Positions 25,569 through 33,608 of a DNA stretch of 41,203 bases are shown piece by piece. The stretch covers positions 1 through 41,203 of the forward strand of contig DATFRO010000053.1 of assembly GCA_035263105.1 (NCBI GenBank), given 5' to 3'. Each line of letters starts with the position of its first letter. The stretch's first letter is position 1. Source of the DNA: DATBVX01 sp035263105. Its GTDB lineage: Bacteria > Pseudomonadota > Gammaproteobacteria > Steroidobacterales > Steroidobacteraceae. The position numbers and the translations under genes were made by a program. The notes beneath the pieces are model-generated. The model searched no databases. It was not told the origin of the DNA and saw only the letters and a program-made list of their open reading frames with translations.

Positions 25569-25667
25569 GACGTCGTTGTCCGACGTCGTGATCCGGCGAC
25601 AGTAACCCTGATATCGAATCAAAACGTTATCGCGAGGGCGCCGATGGGACGTCGGAGTCCGGCGACA
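25569..25667. repeat. GACGTCG-type short repeats downstream of hemN
   Basis: Two adjacent 13-bp units, GACGTCGTTGTCC (25569-25581) and GACGTCGTGATCC (25582-25594), are 11/13 identical. A further copy starts at 25648. The 20-bp segments 25582-25601 and 25648-25667 agree at 17 of 20 positions and both end TCCGGCGACA, spaced 66 bp. GACGTC is palindromic, so folding or protein binding is possible. The copies lie just past the heme operon and before the sigma-54-like promoter. Confidence 0.5.
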
Positions 25668-25762
25668 TTGTTCCTACAACGACGTGGCGCAAGCTGAACG
25701 TTGTGCACTTTTGCTCAACCAGCACTCAATGACTTGGGAACGAAATCGCAGTTGAAATTCCT

Positions 25763-25780
25763 ACGGCATATTTCTTGCTG
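25763..25780 (+). promoter_or_regulatory. Sigma-54-like promoter ahead of the riboswitch
   Basis: CGGCATATTTCTTGCT has the required GG (25765-25766), ten bases, then GC (25777-25778). The -12 element TTGCT is perfect; the -24 element keeps GGCA of TGGCAC. Transcription would start near 25790, about 95 nt before the aptamer. No enhancer-binding protein gene is adjacent. I found no better sigma-70 candidate in 25680-25880. Confidence 0.4.
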
Positions 25781-25884
25781 TTTTTTCAAGCGTGCGGCGC
25801 ACGGTCTGAGAGTAAACGGACTTTCATTTCATGTGCTCTCGGGTTCGGGGATGACCAGTCGATCGACTGCGTACGCACGGGAGA

Positions 25885-25973
25885 CGTTGTAAAGGGCAAA
25901 CCCACCGAGAGGTGGGGACGCAAAGCCACCGGTCTGCAGGGGAAATGTCCCAAGACAGCGGGGTTGCCAAACG
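25885..25973 (+). promoter_or_regulatory. GEMM-I (c-di-GMP class I) riboswitch
   Basis: The aptamer matches the GEMM-I consensus closely: AGGGCAAACC (25893-25902), a P1b-type helix CCCACC/GGTGGG closed by a GAGA tetraloop, GGGACGCAAAGCC (25914-25926), CCGGTCTGC, and AGACAGCGGGGTTGCC (25953-25968). By comparison with the V. cholerae Vc2 RNA, the ligand-contact bases correspond to G20 = 25895, A47 = 25922 and C92 = 25967. A G at position 20 indicates c-di-GMP rather than 3',3'-cGAMP preference. CGTT and AACG at the ends can close the outer helix. It lies about 145 nt before the di-heme cytochrome gene, which it should control. Confidence 0.93.
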
Positions 25974-26005
25974 CGATCGATTGTTTCGCTCGAGTTTCGA
26001 CTCCT

Positions 26006-26041
26006 GCGGGTACCTTCCTGGCTCGCCCGCCTGCTGTTTTT
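26006..26041 (+). terminator. Possible expression-platform terminator of the riboswitch
   Basis: GCGGG (26006-26010) can pair with CCCGC (26026-26030), followed after 6 nt by TTTTT (26037-26041), a weak intrinsic-terminator layout 33 nt past the aptamer. A second strong inverted repeat, GGCCGC/GCGGCC (26051-26075), lies between it and the ribosome-binding site. Whether c-di-GMP turns the gene on or off cannot be decided from sequence. Confidence 0.35.
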
Positions 26042-26118
26042 CCTTCCGGTGGCCGCGCGCGCCCGGTTAGCGGCCGCGTCGCAATGGTGCGGCCCTTCAC
26101 CGATAAGGGGAAACAAAC

Positions 26119-27462
26119 GTGAAAAGCAGCAAGCTGCAAATCGTTGTAGCTACGTGTGCGCTCGTCGCCGGGACGGGCGCATTCGCCGATGGAGTCCGGG
26201 ACCCTGGCGTGCGCGGCGGCCCCGCCGGCGCAGGCCAGGCGATCCCAGGACTGCGGGGCTACGAAACGACCTATTTCGAAGCAGGACTGGAGGACTTCAA
26301 CGAAGCGGAGACCCTGGCGGAAGGACTGGGCCCGCGATTCAATCTCGATGGTTGCGCAGGCTGCCACGCGGCGCCCGCAGTCGGCGGCAGCTCGCCCGCG
26401 GTGAATCCGCAGGTGACGGTCGCCACCGCGTTTGGCGCGCGCAACACCCTGCCCTCGTTCATCAGGTCCGACGGGCCGGTGCGCGAGGCGCGGTTCAAGT
26501 TCACCTCGAGCGGTCAGCGCGATGGCGGCGTGCATGCGCTGTTCGTCATCAGCGGCCGCAATGACGGGAGTGCGAACGCCAGTGGTTGCCGGATTCAGCA
26601 GGAGGACTTCGACCGGCAGGTCGCGCGCAACAACGTGATCTTCCGGATCCCGACACCGGTGTTCGGCGCCGGGTTGATCGAAATGATTCCGGATAGCGTG
26701 ATTCTCGCCAATCTCAACGCCGATTCGGCCACCAAGTCACGCCTCGGCATTTCCGGACGGGCGAACCGCAGCGGCAATGACGGGACGGTGACCCGTTTCG
26801 GCTGGAAGGCGCAGAACAAGTCCCTGATGGTGTTCTCCGGCGAGGCCTACAACGTCGAGATGGGCATCAGCAACGAGGGCTTCCAGTCCGAGCGCGAGGA
26901 GAACACGAGCTGTCAGCTCTCCACGTTGCCGAACGACATCAGCGCGCTCGACGGAGCCACGGGTGTCGACTCGGTGAGCGGCATCGAGAAGTTCTCCTTC
27001 TTCATGCGCTTCCTGGCAGCGCCCACACCGGCGACCAATTCATTTGGTGGCGCAACGTCGATTGCCAACGGCCGCAGCGCCTTCGTGAGTGTCGGCTGCG
27101 CCCAGTGTCACACGCCGACGCTGCTGACCGGCAACACGGGCGTACCGGGCCTGGCGAATCAGAAGGTGAACCTGTTCTCGGACCTTGGCCTGCACCGGAT
27201 GGGCCCTGCCCTCGCCGACAACGTTCAGCAGGGAGGCGCAGCCGGAGACGAGTTCAGGACAGCGCCGCTCTGGGGCGTGGGCCAGCGCATCTTCTTCCTG
27301 CATGACGGTCGCACCAAGGACCTGCTGCAGGCGATCCAGGCGCATGCCAGCAACGGCGACCGCAATTTCGGGCCGTCGGAAGCGAACGCGGTGGTCAACC
27401 AGTTCAACGCTCTGCCGGCGAACCGCCGGCAGGACGTGCTGAACTTCCTGCGTTCACTCTAG
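26119..27462 (+). CDS. Di-heme cytochrome c / putative peroxidase (DUF1111, DHOR family)
   Basis: 447 aa from GTG 26119, with AAGGGG 8 nt upstream. A signal peptide (residues 1 to about 23, ending GAFA) directs export. Two c-type heme sites are visible: CAGCH at 79-83 and CAQCH at 327-331. PGLRGYETTYFEAGLEDFNE, FGWKAQNKSL, FSGEAYNVEMGISNE and APLWGVGQRIFFLHDGRTKDLLQAI are typical of the di-haem oxidoreductase family (PF06537), related to bacterial cytochrome c peroxidases. It should act in the periplasm; the electron partner and substrate are unknown. It is the only gene behind the c-di-GMP riboswitch and the first gene after the heme operon, whose product it consumes. Confidence 0.9.
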   Translation: MKSSKLQIVVATCALVAGTGAFADGVRDPGVRGGPAGAGQAIPGLRGYETTYFEAGLEDFNEAETLAEGLGPRFNLDGCAGCHAAPAVGGSSPAVNPQVTVATAFGARNTLPSFIRSDGPVREARFKFTSSGQRDGGVHALFVISGRNDGSANASGCRIQQEDFDRQVARNNVIFRIPTPVFGAGLIEMIPDSVILANLNADSATKSRLGISGRANRSGNDGTVTRFGWKAQNKSLMVFSGEAYNVEMGISNEGFQSEREENTSCQLSTLPNDISALDGATGVDSVSGIEKFSFFMRFLAAPTPATNSFGGATSIANGRSAFVSVGCAQCHTPTLLTGNTGVPGLANQKVNLFSDLGLHRMGPALADNVQQGGAAGDEFRTAPLWGVGQRIFFLHDGRTKDLLQAIQAHASNGDRNFGPSEANAVVNQFNALPANRRQDVLNFLRSL

Positions 27463-27505
27463 CTGCAAGAGAACCGGGGTGTTGTCGGAGGAGATCCGAG
27501 AGCGA

Positions 27506-28789
27506 TCAGTCATTCGGTCCAAGCTGATCGGCTCCGCCCAGGTACGGGCGCAACGCCGCCGGGACCATGATCGAAGCGTCGGCGCGCTGATAATTCTCCA
27601 CCACTGCTATCAGCGCCCGGCCTACGGCAACGCCCGAACCGTTCAGGGTATGAACCGGTTCGGGCTTGCCGGTTTCGGGATTGCGCCAGCGCGCCTGCAT
27701 GCGCCGCGCCTGGAAGCTCTCGCAGTTGCTGCACGATGAAATCTCGCGGTAGCGCTGCTGTCCCGGCAGCCAGACTTCGAGGTCGTAGGTCTTCGCGCTC
27801 GCGAAGCCGATGTCACCGCCGCACAGCGCCACCTTGCGATACGGCAGTTCGAGCAGCTGCAGCACGCGTTCCGCGTGTCCCGTGAGCTCCTCGAGCGCCG
27901 CGTAGGAATCCTGCGGCCGCACGATCTGCACCAGCTCGACCTTCTCGAACTGATGCTGGCGCAACATGCCGCGCGTGTCCTTGCCATACGAGCCTGCCTC
28001 GGAGCGGAAGCACGGCGTGTGTGCCGTGTACTTCAGCGGCAGGCGCTCGGGCTCGATGATCGACTCGCGCACCAGGTTGGTGAGCGGCACCTCGGCGGTC
28101 GGGATCAGGTACAGGCCGCTCTCGCCACGGACCTGAAACAGGTCCTGTTCCATCTTCGGCAGCTGCCCCGTTCCGGTGAGCGTCTGCGCGGTCACGAGAT
28201 ACGGAACGTAAGCTTCCCGGTAGCCGTGCTCGCGCGTGTGCAGGTCGAGCATGAACTGGGTCAGCGCGCGATGCATGCGCGCCAACGCGCCGGACAGCAC
28301 GGCGAAGCGCGCGCCGGAGATCTTGCCCGCGATTTCGAAGTCGAGCCCACCGAGCGCGGCGCCGAGCGCGACATGATCCTTCGCCTCGAAGTCGAAATTG
28401 CGCGGCTCGCCCCAGCGGCTCACCTCGACGTTCGCCGTCTCATCGCGCCCCGCGGGGACCGAGGCGTCCAGCAGGTTGGGTAACCCGAGCAGGATCTGGT
28501 CGAGCTGCGCCTGCACTTCTGCGAGCCTGGCTTCGGTCGCCTGCAACTCCTTGCCGAGCGATTCGGCATGCGCCAGCAAGGGCGCGATGTCCTGGCCCGA
28601 AGCCTTGGCCTTGCCCACGGCCTTGGCCTGCGTGTTGCGTTCATTGCGCAGTCGATCAGCTTCGATCTGCAGCTGCTTGCGCTGCTCTTCCAGCGCGCCG
28701 AAGGCGGCGACATCGAGCCGGAAGCCGCGGCGCGCGAGGTTCTCCGCCACCTTGTCGGGTTCGGTTCTGAGCAGTCTCGGATCGATCAC
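27506..28789 (-). CDS. serS: Seryl-tRNA synthetase
   Basis: 427 aa, standard length, from a GTG start overlapping the rarA stop. It charges tRNA-Ser (and tRNA-Sec) with serine. The N-terminal long coiled coil (about residues 27-105, FGALEEQRKQLQIEADRLRNERN...) binds the tRNA variable arm. The class II core has motif 2 in FRSEAGSYGKDTRGMLRQHQFEKVE and motif 3 in NGSGVAVGRALIAVVENYQ. EVPLTN and EISSCSNCESFQARR are further SerS markers. It ends the minus-strand ftsK-lolA-vanZ-rarA-serS run and converges on the cytochrome gene. Confidence 0.98.
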   Translation of the reverse strand: MIDPRLLRTEPDKVAENLARRGFRLDVAAFGALEEQRKQLQIEADRLRNERNTQAKAVGKAKASGQDIAPLLAHAESLGKELQATEARLAEVQAQLDQILLGLPNLLDASVPAGRDETANVEVSRWGEPRNFDFEAKDHVALGAALGGLDFEIAGKISGARFAVLSGALARMHRALTQFMLDLHTREHGYREAYVPYLVTAQTLTGTGQLPKMEQDLFQVRGESGLYLIPTAEVPLTNLVRESIIEPERLPLKYTAHTPCFRSEAGSYGKDTRGMLRQHQFEKVELVQIVRPQDSYAALEELTGHAERVLQLLELPYRKVALCGGDIGFASAKTYDLEVWLPGQQRYREISSCSNCESFQARRMQARWRNPETGKPEPVHTLNGSGVAVGRALIAVVENYQRADASIMVPAALRPYLGGADQLGPND

Positions 28790-30126
28790 GGCGTCTTCTT
28801 TTCGGTGGCCGATGTCTTGTCGGTGGCGGACGCGTTGCGCTGACGCAGGCGTTCGAGCGCTTCCGCGATGCGGATCTCGAGTCCACGCGCCACCGGCTGA
28901 TAATAGTATGGGTGAGCCGGCATCGCCTCGGGAAAGTAGCGTTCGCCGGCCGCGAAGGCCTCCGGCTCGTCATGCGCATAGCGATAGTCGCGGCCAAAGC
29001 CGAGCTTCTTCATGAGTCCCGTCGGCGCATTGCGCAGATGCAGAGGGACGTCCAGCGTCCCGTACTGGTGCACGTCCTGCATCGCTGCGCCGTACGCGGT
29101 GTACACCGCGTTGCTCTTCGGCGCACAGGCGAGGTATACGACGGCCTGCGCGACCGCGAGCTCGCCCTCGGGAGTCCCGAGCCTTTCATAGGTGTCCCAC
29201 GCATCGAGCGCGAGCGCGAGTCCGCGCGGATCGGCATTGCCGATGTCTTCGCTCGCCATGCGCACCACGCGACGCGCCACGTACAGCGGATCGCAGCCGC
29301 CGTCGAGCATGCGGCACAACCAGTAGAGCGCCGCATCGGGATCGCTGCCGCGCACCGACTTGTGCAGCGCCGAGATCTGGTCGTAGAACTGATCGCCACC
29401 CTTGTCGAAGCGGCGATAGCCGCCCGAGGCGACCTCGGCCGCCACCGCGATGGTGATGAGCCGTCCCTCCCCCTGTGGCTGCGCCAGGTCGGCCGCCACC
29501 TCCAGCAGGTTGAGCGCGCGCCGTGCGTCCCCGTCCGCCGCAGCGATCATGATCTCGAGCGCGCGCGGCTCGAGCGCAAGCTGTAGCGCACCGAGGCCGC
29601 GTTCCCGATCGGCGAGCGCCGCCTCGATCACGCGCGCAAGATCCGCCTGGGTGAGCGACTTGAGCACATAGACGCGAGCGCGCGACAGGAGCGCGCTGTT
29701 CACTTCGAAGGAGGGATTCTCGGTGGTCGCGCCGATCAGGATCAGCGTGCCATCCTCGACGAACGGCAGGAAGCTGTCCTGCTGCGCCTTGTTGAAGCGA
29801 TGCACTTCGTCGAGGAACAACACGGTGCCGCGTCCGGTGGCTGCGCGCGTGCGTTGCGCGAGATCGACCGCGGCCCGTACATCCTTGACGCCCGCAAGGA
29901 CCGCGGAAAGGCCGACGAACTCACAGTCGCAACTCCCGGCGAGCAGGCGCGCGAGCGTCGTCTTCCCGGTCCCCGGCGGACCCCAGAAGATCATCGAGTG
30001 CAGCCGCCCGCCTTGCACCACGCGGCGCAGGGGCTTGTCCGGGCCGACCAGGTGTTGCTGCCCGACGAACTCATCGAGGGTTCGCGGCCGCATGCGATCG
30101 GCGAGCGGACGGAAGTCGTCGTTCAT
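28786..30126 (-). CDS. rarA: Replication-associated recombination AAA ATPase RarA (MgsA)
   Basis: 446 aa. RPRTLDEFVGQQHLVG opens the protein. The Walker A motif is GPPGTGKTTLA (about 50-60), Walker B is LFLDEVHRF, and sensor 1 is GATTENPSFEVNSALLSR. The C-terminal tetramerisation part includes YDQISALHKSVRGSDPDAALYWLCRMLDGG, the RarA/WRNIP1 signature. It acts at stalled replication forks. The place between lolA and serS is conserved in gammaproteobacteria. Confidence 0.97.
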   Translation of the reverse strand: MNDDFRPLADRMRPRTLDEFVGQQHLVGPDKPLRRVVQGGRLHSMIFWGPPGTGKTTLARLLAGSCDCEFVGLSAVLAGVKDVRAAVDLAQRTRAATGRGTVLFLDEVHRFNKAQQDSFLPFVEDGTLILIGATTENPSFEVNSALLSRARVYVLKSLTQADLARVIEAALADRERGLGALQLALEPRALEIMIAAADGDARRALNLLEVAADLAQPQGEGRLITIAVAAEVASGGYRRFDKGGDQFYDQISALHKSVRGSDPDAALYWLCRMLDGGCDPLYVARRVVRMASEDIGNADPRGLALALDAWDTYERLGTPEGELAVAQAVVYLACAPKSNAVYTAYGAAMQDVHQYGTLDVPLHLRNAPTGLMKKLGFGRDYRYAHDEPEAFAAGERYFPEAMPAHPYYYQPVARGLEIRIAEALERLRQRNASATDKTSATEKKTP

Positions 30127-30129
30127 GAC

Positions 30130-30534
30130 CTAGGAATCTTCGCGGGCGGAGCCGTGGCGTGTCCACGCGTTCTCAATGCGCCGCGTCCAGTTCGCCAGGC
30201 CGAAGCCGGCAAGCACGAAACCGGTCGCCACGCCGGCGCCGTTGGTGAGCGCGTCCTTGATGTCCATCTCGCGGGTCGTGGTGAGCGCACCCTGCAGCAG
30301 CTCCAGCGCGGCGCCCATCAGGAAAAACGCGACCGCCAGCCAGCCGTGCCGCTTGCGCTCGTAGAGTCCCGAGAACCAGAGCATGAGCAGCAGGTAGCTG
30401 CTGAAGTGCTCGACCTTGTCGCTGATGCCGAGCCCGAAGGTGGGAACGTTCGGAATGAGGCTGCCGACCACCACGCCGGCGATCAGCAGCCAGCCGATGA
30501 CCAGCCAGGTGCGTGCATGGGGAAGTGACAGCAT
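30130..30534 (-). CDS. VanZ-like small membrane protein
   Basis: 134 aa with about four helices: WLVIGWLLIAGVVVGSLIP, FSSYLLLMLWFSGLY, WLAVAFFLMGAALELLQG and ALTNGAGVATGFVLAGFGL. The motif DKVEHFSSYLLLM and the ALELLQ...DIKDALTNGAGVATG stretch (normally D..AN..G) fit the VanZ/YfiM group. Function in non-glycopeptide contexts is unknown. It is inserted between lolA (3-nt gap) and rarA (3-nt gap), where E. coli has no gene, and is surely co-transcribed. Confidence 0.8.
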   Translation of the reverse strand: MLSLPHARTWLVIGWLLIAGVVVGSLIPNVPTFGLGISDKVEHFSSYLLLMLWFSGLYERKRHGWLAVAFFLMGAALELLQGALTTTREMDIKDALTNGAGVATGFVLAGFGLANWTRRIENAWTRHGSAREDS

Positions 30535-30537
30535 GCT

Positions 30538-31194
30538 TCAGCGTTGCGCCGCGCCGATGACGTCCACACCCGGCGGCGGCACGAAAGTGAAGAGGTCGCC
30601 CGCCAGGCGGGGATTGCGATGCACGCCGGAGAACTCGATGCGCGTGCTCTGCTGGAGTTTGTCCTTGAGGTCCATCAGCTTCAGCTCGCCGTCGCCGAAG
30701 CCGAGCCGCAGCTCCACGAAATCGGTGTCGGCACGACGCGGCACGAGCTGCAGCCAGTCGATGCCTTCGCGGTTGCCGATGCGCTTCACCTCGAAACTGT
30801 CGGTGATGCTGGACTTTCCGGCGAGGAGCAGCGCCGGCGTCACCGACAGCGAGTCATCGACGCGCTTCACCGTGACCTGCTCCAGTTCCACGTCATACAG
30901 CCAGATCTTCGCGCCGTCGCTCACGATGAGCTGGTGATCGGGCTCCTTGTAGTCCCAGCGGAAGCGCCCGGGCTTCTGCAAGTAGAGCGTTCCGGAGGAC
31001 TCCTGCGTGCGGTCGCCGGCGGCGTTGCTGGAACGCTGGTGGAAGTCGGCCTGGAAGCTGGTGAACCCCGCAAGATAGTTCTGCAGCCATTGGCCGGCCT
31101 CGGCCGACCGTGGAGCATCGTTGGCACTGAAAGCGAACGGCGTCGCCGCCACTGCGACCACCACCGTCAACCAGGCACGCGGCGCGAACTTCAA
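30538..31194 (-). CDS. lolA: Outer-membrane lipoprotein chaperone LolA
   Basis: 218 aa from a TTG start with AAGGA about 6 nt upstream. A signal peptide (about residues 1-24, VVVAVAATPFAFSA) precedes the LolA fold: FTSFQADFHQRSSNAAGDRTQESSGTLYLQKPGRFRWDYKEPDHQLIVSDGAKIWLYDVELEQVTVK is diagnostic. It ferries lipoproteins from LolCDE to LolB across the periplasm and lies downstream of ftsK as in other gammaproteobacteria. Lipoprotein clients in this window are the poly-Gly protein and the one at 40196. Confidence 0.96.
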   Translation of the reverse strand: MKFAPRAWLTVVVAVAATPFAFSANDAPRSAEAGQWLQNYLAGFTSFQADFHQRSSNAAGDRTQESSGTLYLQKPGRFRWDYKEPDHQLIVSDGAKIWLYDVELEQVTVKRVDDSLSVTPALLLAGKSSITDSFEVKRIGNREGIDWLQLVPRRADTDFVELRLGFGDGELKLMDLKDKLQQSTRIEFSGVHRNPRLAGDLFTFVPPPGVDVIGAAQR

Positions 31195-31213
31195 AGTGAT
31201 CCTTCTCTCGAAA

Positions 31214-33550
31214 TCAATCGTCCTCGGGCGGCGGTGGCGCGAGCACCTCGCGCGAGCCGTTGGTCTGCAGCGGGCCCACCAGGCCTGCCGCCTCCATGGT
31301 TTCCACCAGCCGCGCCGCGCGGTTGTAGCCGATCTTCAGGCGCCGCTGCACGCCGGAGATCGAAGCCTTGCGAGTCTCGAGCACGATGCGAACCGCCTCG
31401 TCGTAAAGCGGATCCTGTTCGCCGTCGATTTCGCCGGCGGCTCCTTCTTCTCCGCCCTCGCCTTCTTCCGGCAAGCCGGGAATTGGACCGCGCGGACCGG
31501 AGAGAATTTCCTCGATAAAGACGGGCGGCGCGGCTTGCCGCAGGGACATGACCACCCGATGCACCTCGGCATCGGAGACGAAGGCGCCGTGCACGCGCAT
31601 CGGCACCGAAGTCCCGGGCGGCAGGTACAGCATGTCGCCGTGGCTCAGCAGCGCCTCGGCGCCGCTCTGGTCCAGGATCGTGCGCGAATCGACCTTGGCC
31701 GAGACCTGGAACGCAATGCGCGCCGGGATGTTGGCCTTGATGAGACCGGTGATCACATCCACCGAGGGGCGTTGCGTGGCGAGGATGAGGTGAACGCCGG
31801 CAGCGCGCGCTTTCTGCGCCAGCCGTGCGATCAGCTCTTCGACTTTCTTGCCGACCACCAGCATGAGATCGGCAAGCTCGTCGATGATGATGACGATGTT
31901 CGGCAGCGGCTCGAGGTCCGGAACGTCGAGCAAGGTCATGCCCGGATCGCTCGCCGCCTTCGCCGCGACCAGCGGGTCCTTGAGCGGCTTGCCGTCCTCC
32001 TTCGCGTCCTTCACCTTGCGGTTGAAGCCGGCGAGATTGCGCACGCCGAGCGCTGCCATCAGCTGGTAGCGCCGCTCCATTTCGGCAACGCCCCAGCGCA
32101 ACGCGTTGGCGGCTTGCTTCATATCCGTCACCACCGGCGCCAGCAGGTGCGGGATGCCCTCGTACACCGAGAGCTCGAGCATCTTCGGGTCGATCATGAT
32201 GAGCCGCGTGTGCTCGAGCGTGACCTTGTAGAGCAGGCTCAACACCATCGCGTTGAGTGCCACGGACTTGCCTGACCCGGTGGTGCCGGCGATCAGCAGG
32301 TGCGGCATGCGCGCGAGATCCGCCACCACCGGGTGACCGCCGATATCCTTGCCGAGGGCGAGCGCGAGCGGCGAAGCGAGATCGTCATAGGCGCGCGACT
32401 TGATGATTTCACCCAGCGTGACGAGCTCGCGCTTCTCGTTCGGAATCTCGAGGCCGACGACCGACTTGCCCGGGATCACTTCGACGACACGCACGCTGAT
32501 CGCCGAGAGCGCGCGCGCGAGATCCTTCGCGAGGTTGGTGATCTGGCTCACTTTCACGCCGGCCGCGGGGCGCAATTCGAAGCGCGTGACCACCGGGCCC
32601 GGATGCACGGCGACGACTTCGACATCGACGCCGAAGTCGCGCAGCTTGAGCTCGACCAGCCGCGACATCGCTTCGAGGGCTTCCTCGGAATAACCCGATT
32701 CGCGCGGCGGCGGGTCATCGAGCAGGGACAGCGGCGGCAGTTCCGCACTCTTCGGCGCTTCGAAGAGCGGCACCTGCTTCTCGCGCTCGACGCGCTCGCT
32801 GCGCTCAGGCGCGGCAACGACCGGCTCGATGCGCGGCGGCGCGCGAGTGGCGGACTTGCGCTGCTCCTCACGCACGCTCTCGGCACGTGCCTGCTTGCGC
32901 TCGCGACCTTCGGCGTGCTCACGCGAGGCGAGCATGCGCCTGCGAATCCAGTCGATGCTGCGCACCGTGGCGTGACCGAGCAGGTCCATCACGCGAAACC
33001 ACGACACACCGAGAAACAGCGATACGCCCGCAAGCCAGAGCGCGAGCATGAGGAGCGTTGCCCCGAGGAAGCTGAAGGCCGCGGCGAGCCCGTTGCCGAC
33101 GAGCGACCCGAGCACGCCGCCGGCGGTGCTCGGCAGGCCGGCGCCGCTCCAGTGCAGGGTGGCGAGACCGCAGCTGGTGGCGAGCGTCAACAGAAAACCG
33201 ATGGCGCGAAACGTCAGCGTGGAACGCGACTTCAGTTCCGGTGCCGCATGGCCGCGATAGATGACCCAGCCGGAGAGCGCCAGCATCACCGGGAACAGGT
33301 ACGCCGCGCGCCCGAAGAGGAACAACAGCACATTGGCGAACCAGGCGCCGACCGGGCCGATCGCGTTACTGATCCGCCCCGGTTCACCGGTGGAGGAGAA
33401 CCCTGGATCCTGCGGGTCGTAGGTGAGGAGTGCCGCCAGCAGGATGAGGGCCACCACGCCGAACAGCAGCAGCGCGCTCTCTCGCAGCGCCCGCACCACG
33501 GGCAACGCCAGCCGCGAGGCGGGCTTACGGGAGTCGAAGACTTCGCTCAA
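31214..33550 (-). CDS. ftsK: DNA translocase FtsK
   Basis: 778 aa. Four to five N-terminal helices (about residues 25-190) anchor it at the septum. A charged linker (about 190-280) is shorter than in E. coli FtsK. The motor has LLIAGTTGSGKSVALNAM (Walker A), NIVIIIDELADLMLV (Walker B) and HLILATQRPSVDVITGLIKANIPARIAFQV. The C-terminal gamma winged helix (about 705-765, RKASISGVQRRLKIGYNRAARLVETMEAAG) reads KOPS. It moves chromosome dimers at division. The apparent start is TTG 33550, only 8 nt after a large hairpin, with no strong Shine-Dalgarno. Confidence 0.96.
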   Translation of the reverse strand: MSEVFDSRKPASRLALPVVRALRESALLLFGVVALILLAALLTYDPQDPGFSSTGEPGRISNAIGPVGAWFANVLLFLFGRAAYLFPVMLALSGWVIYRGHAAPELKSRSTLTFRAIGFLLTLATSCGLATLHWSGAGLPSTAGGVLGSLVGNGLAAAFSFLGATLLMLALWLAGVSLFLGVSWFRVMDLLGHATVRSIDWIRRRMLASREHAEGRERKQARAESVREEQRKSATRAPPRIEPVVAAPERSERVEREKQVPLFEAPKSAELPPLSLLDDPPPRESGYSEEALEAMSRLVELKLRDFGVDVEVVAVHPGPVVTRFELRPAAGVKVSQITNLAKDLARALSAISVRVVEVIPGKSVVGLEIPNEKRELVTLGEIIKSRAYDDLASPLALALGKDIGGHPVVADLARMPHLLIAGTTGSGKSVALNAMVLSLLYKVTLEHTRLIMIDPKMLELSVYEGIPHLLAPVVTDMKQAANALRWGVAEMERRYQLMAALGVRNLAGFNRKVKDAKEDGKPLKDPLVAAKAASDPGMTLLDVPDLEPLPNIVIIIDELADLMLVVGKKVEELIARLAQKARAAGVHLILATQRPSVDVITGLIKANIPARIAFQVSAKVDSRTILDQSGAEALLSHGDMLYLPPGTSVPMRVHGAFVSDAEVHRVVMSLRQAAPPVFIEEILSGPRGPIPGLPEEGEGGEEGAAGEIDGEQDPLYDEAVRIVLETRKASISGVQRRLKIGYNRAARLVETMEAAGLVGPLQTNGSREVLAPPPPEDD

Positions 33551-33558
33551 GTATTGAT

Positions 33559-33600
33559 CTCGTACATGAAGGGTTTAACTCAACCCTTTGATTGTACGAG
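33559..33600 (-). other. Long two-step hairpin between ald and ftsK
   Basis: Outer arms CTCGTACA (33559-33566) and TGTACGAG (33593-33600) pair perfectly. Inner arms AAGGGTT (33569-33575) and AACCCTT (33582-33588) add 7 bp around a 6-nt loop. There is no U-tract in either direction. On the minus strand it ends 8 nt before the ftsK start, and its last arm includes the only GAG resembling a ribosome-binding site. It could terminate ald transcription or mask ftsK translation. Confidence 0.5.
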
Positions 33601-33608
33601 CCCATCAG

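Noticed and set aside
25569..25667. CRISPR-like or attachment-site repeat
   Set aside because: Only two or three imperfect short copies with unequal spacing; no cas or integrase gene is near.
26389..27105. Possible antisense or alternative-frame genes inside the di-heme cytochrome gene
   Set aside because: The main frame has signal peptide, both CxxCH sites and continuous family motifs; alternatives show none.
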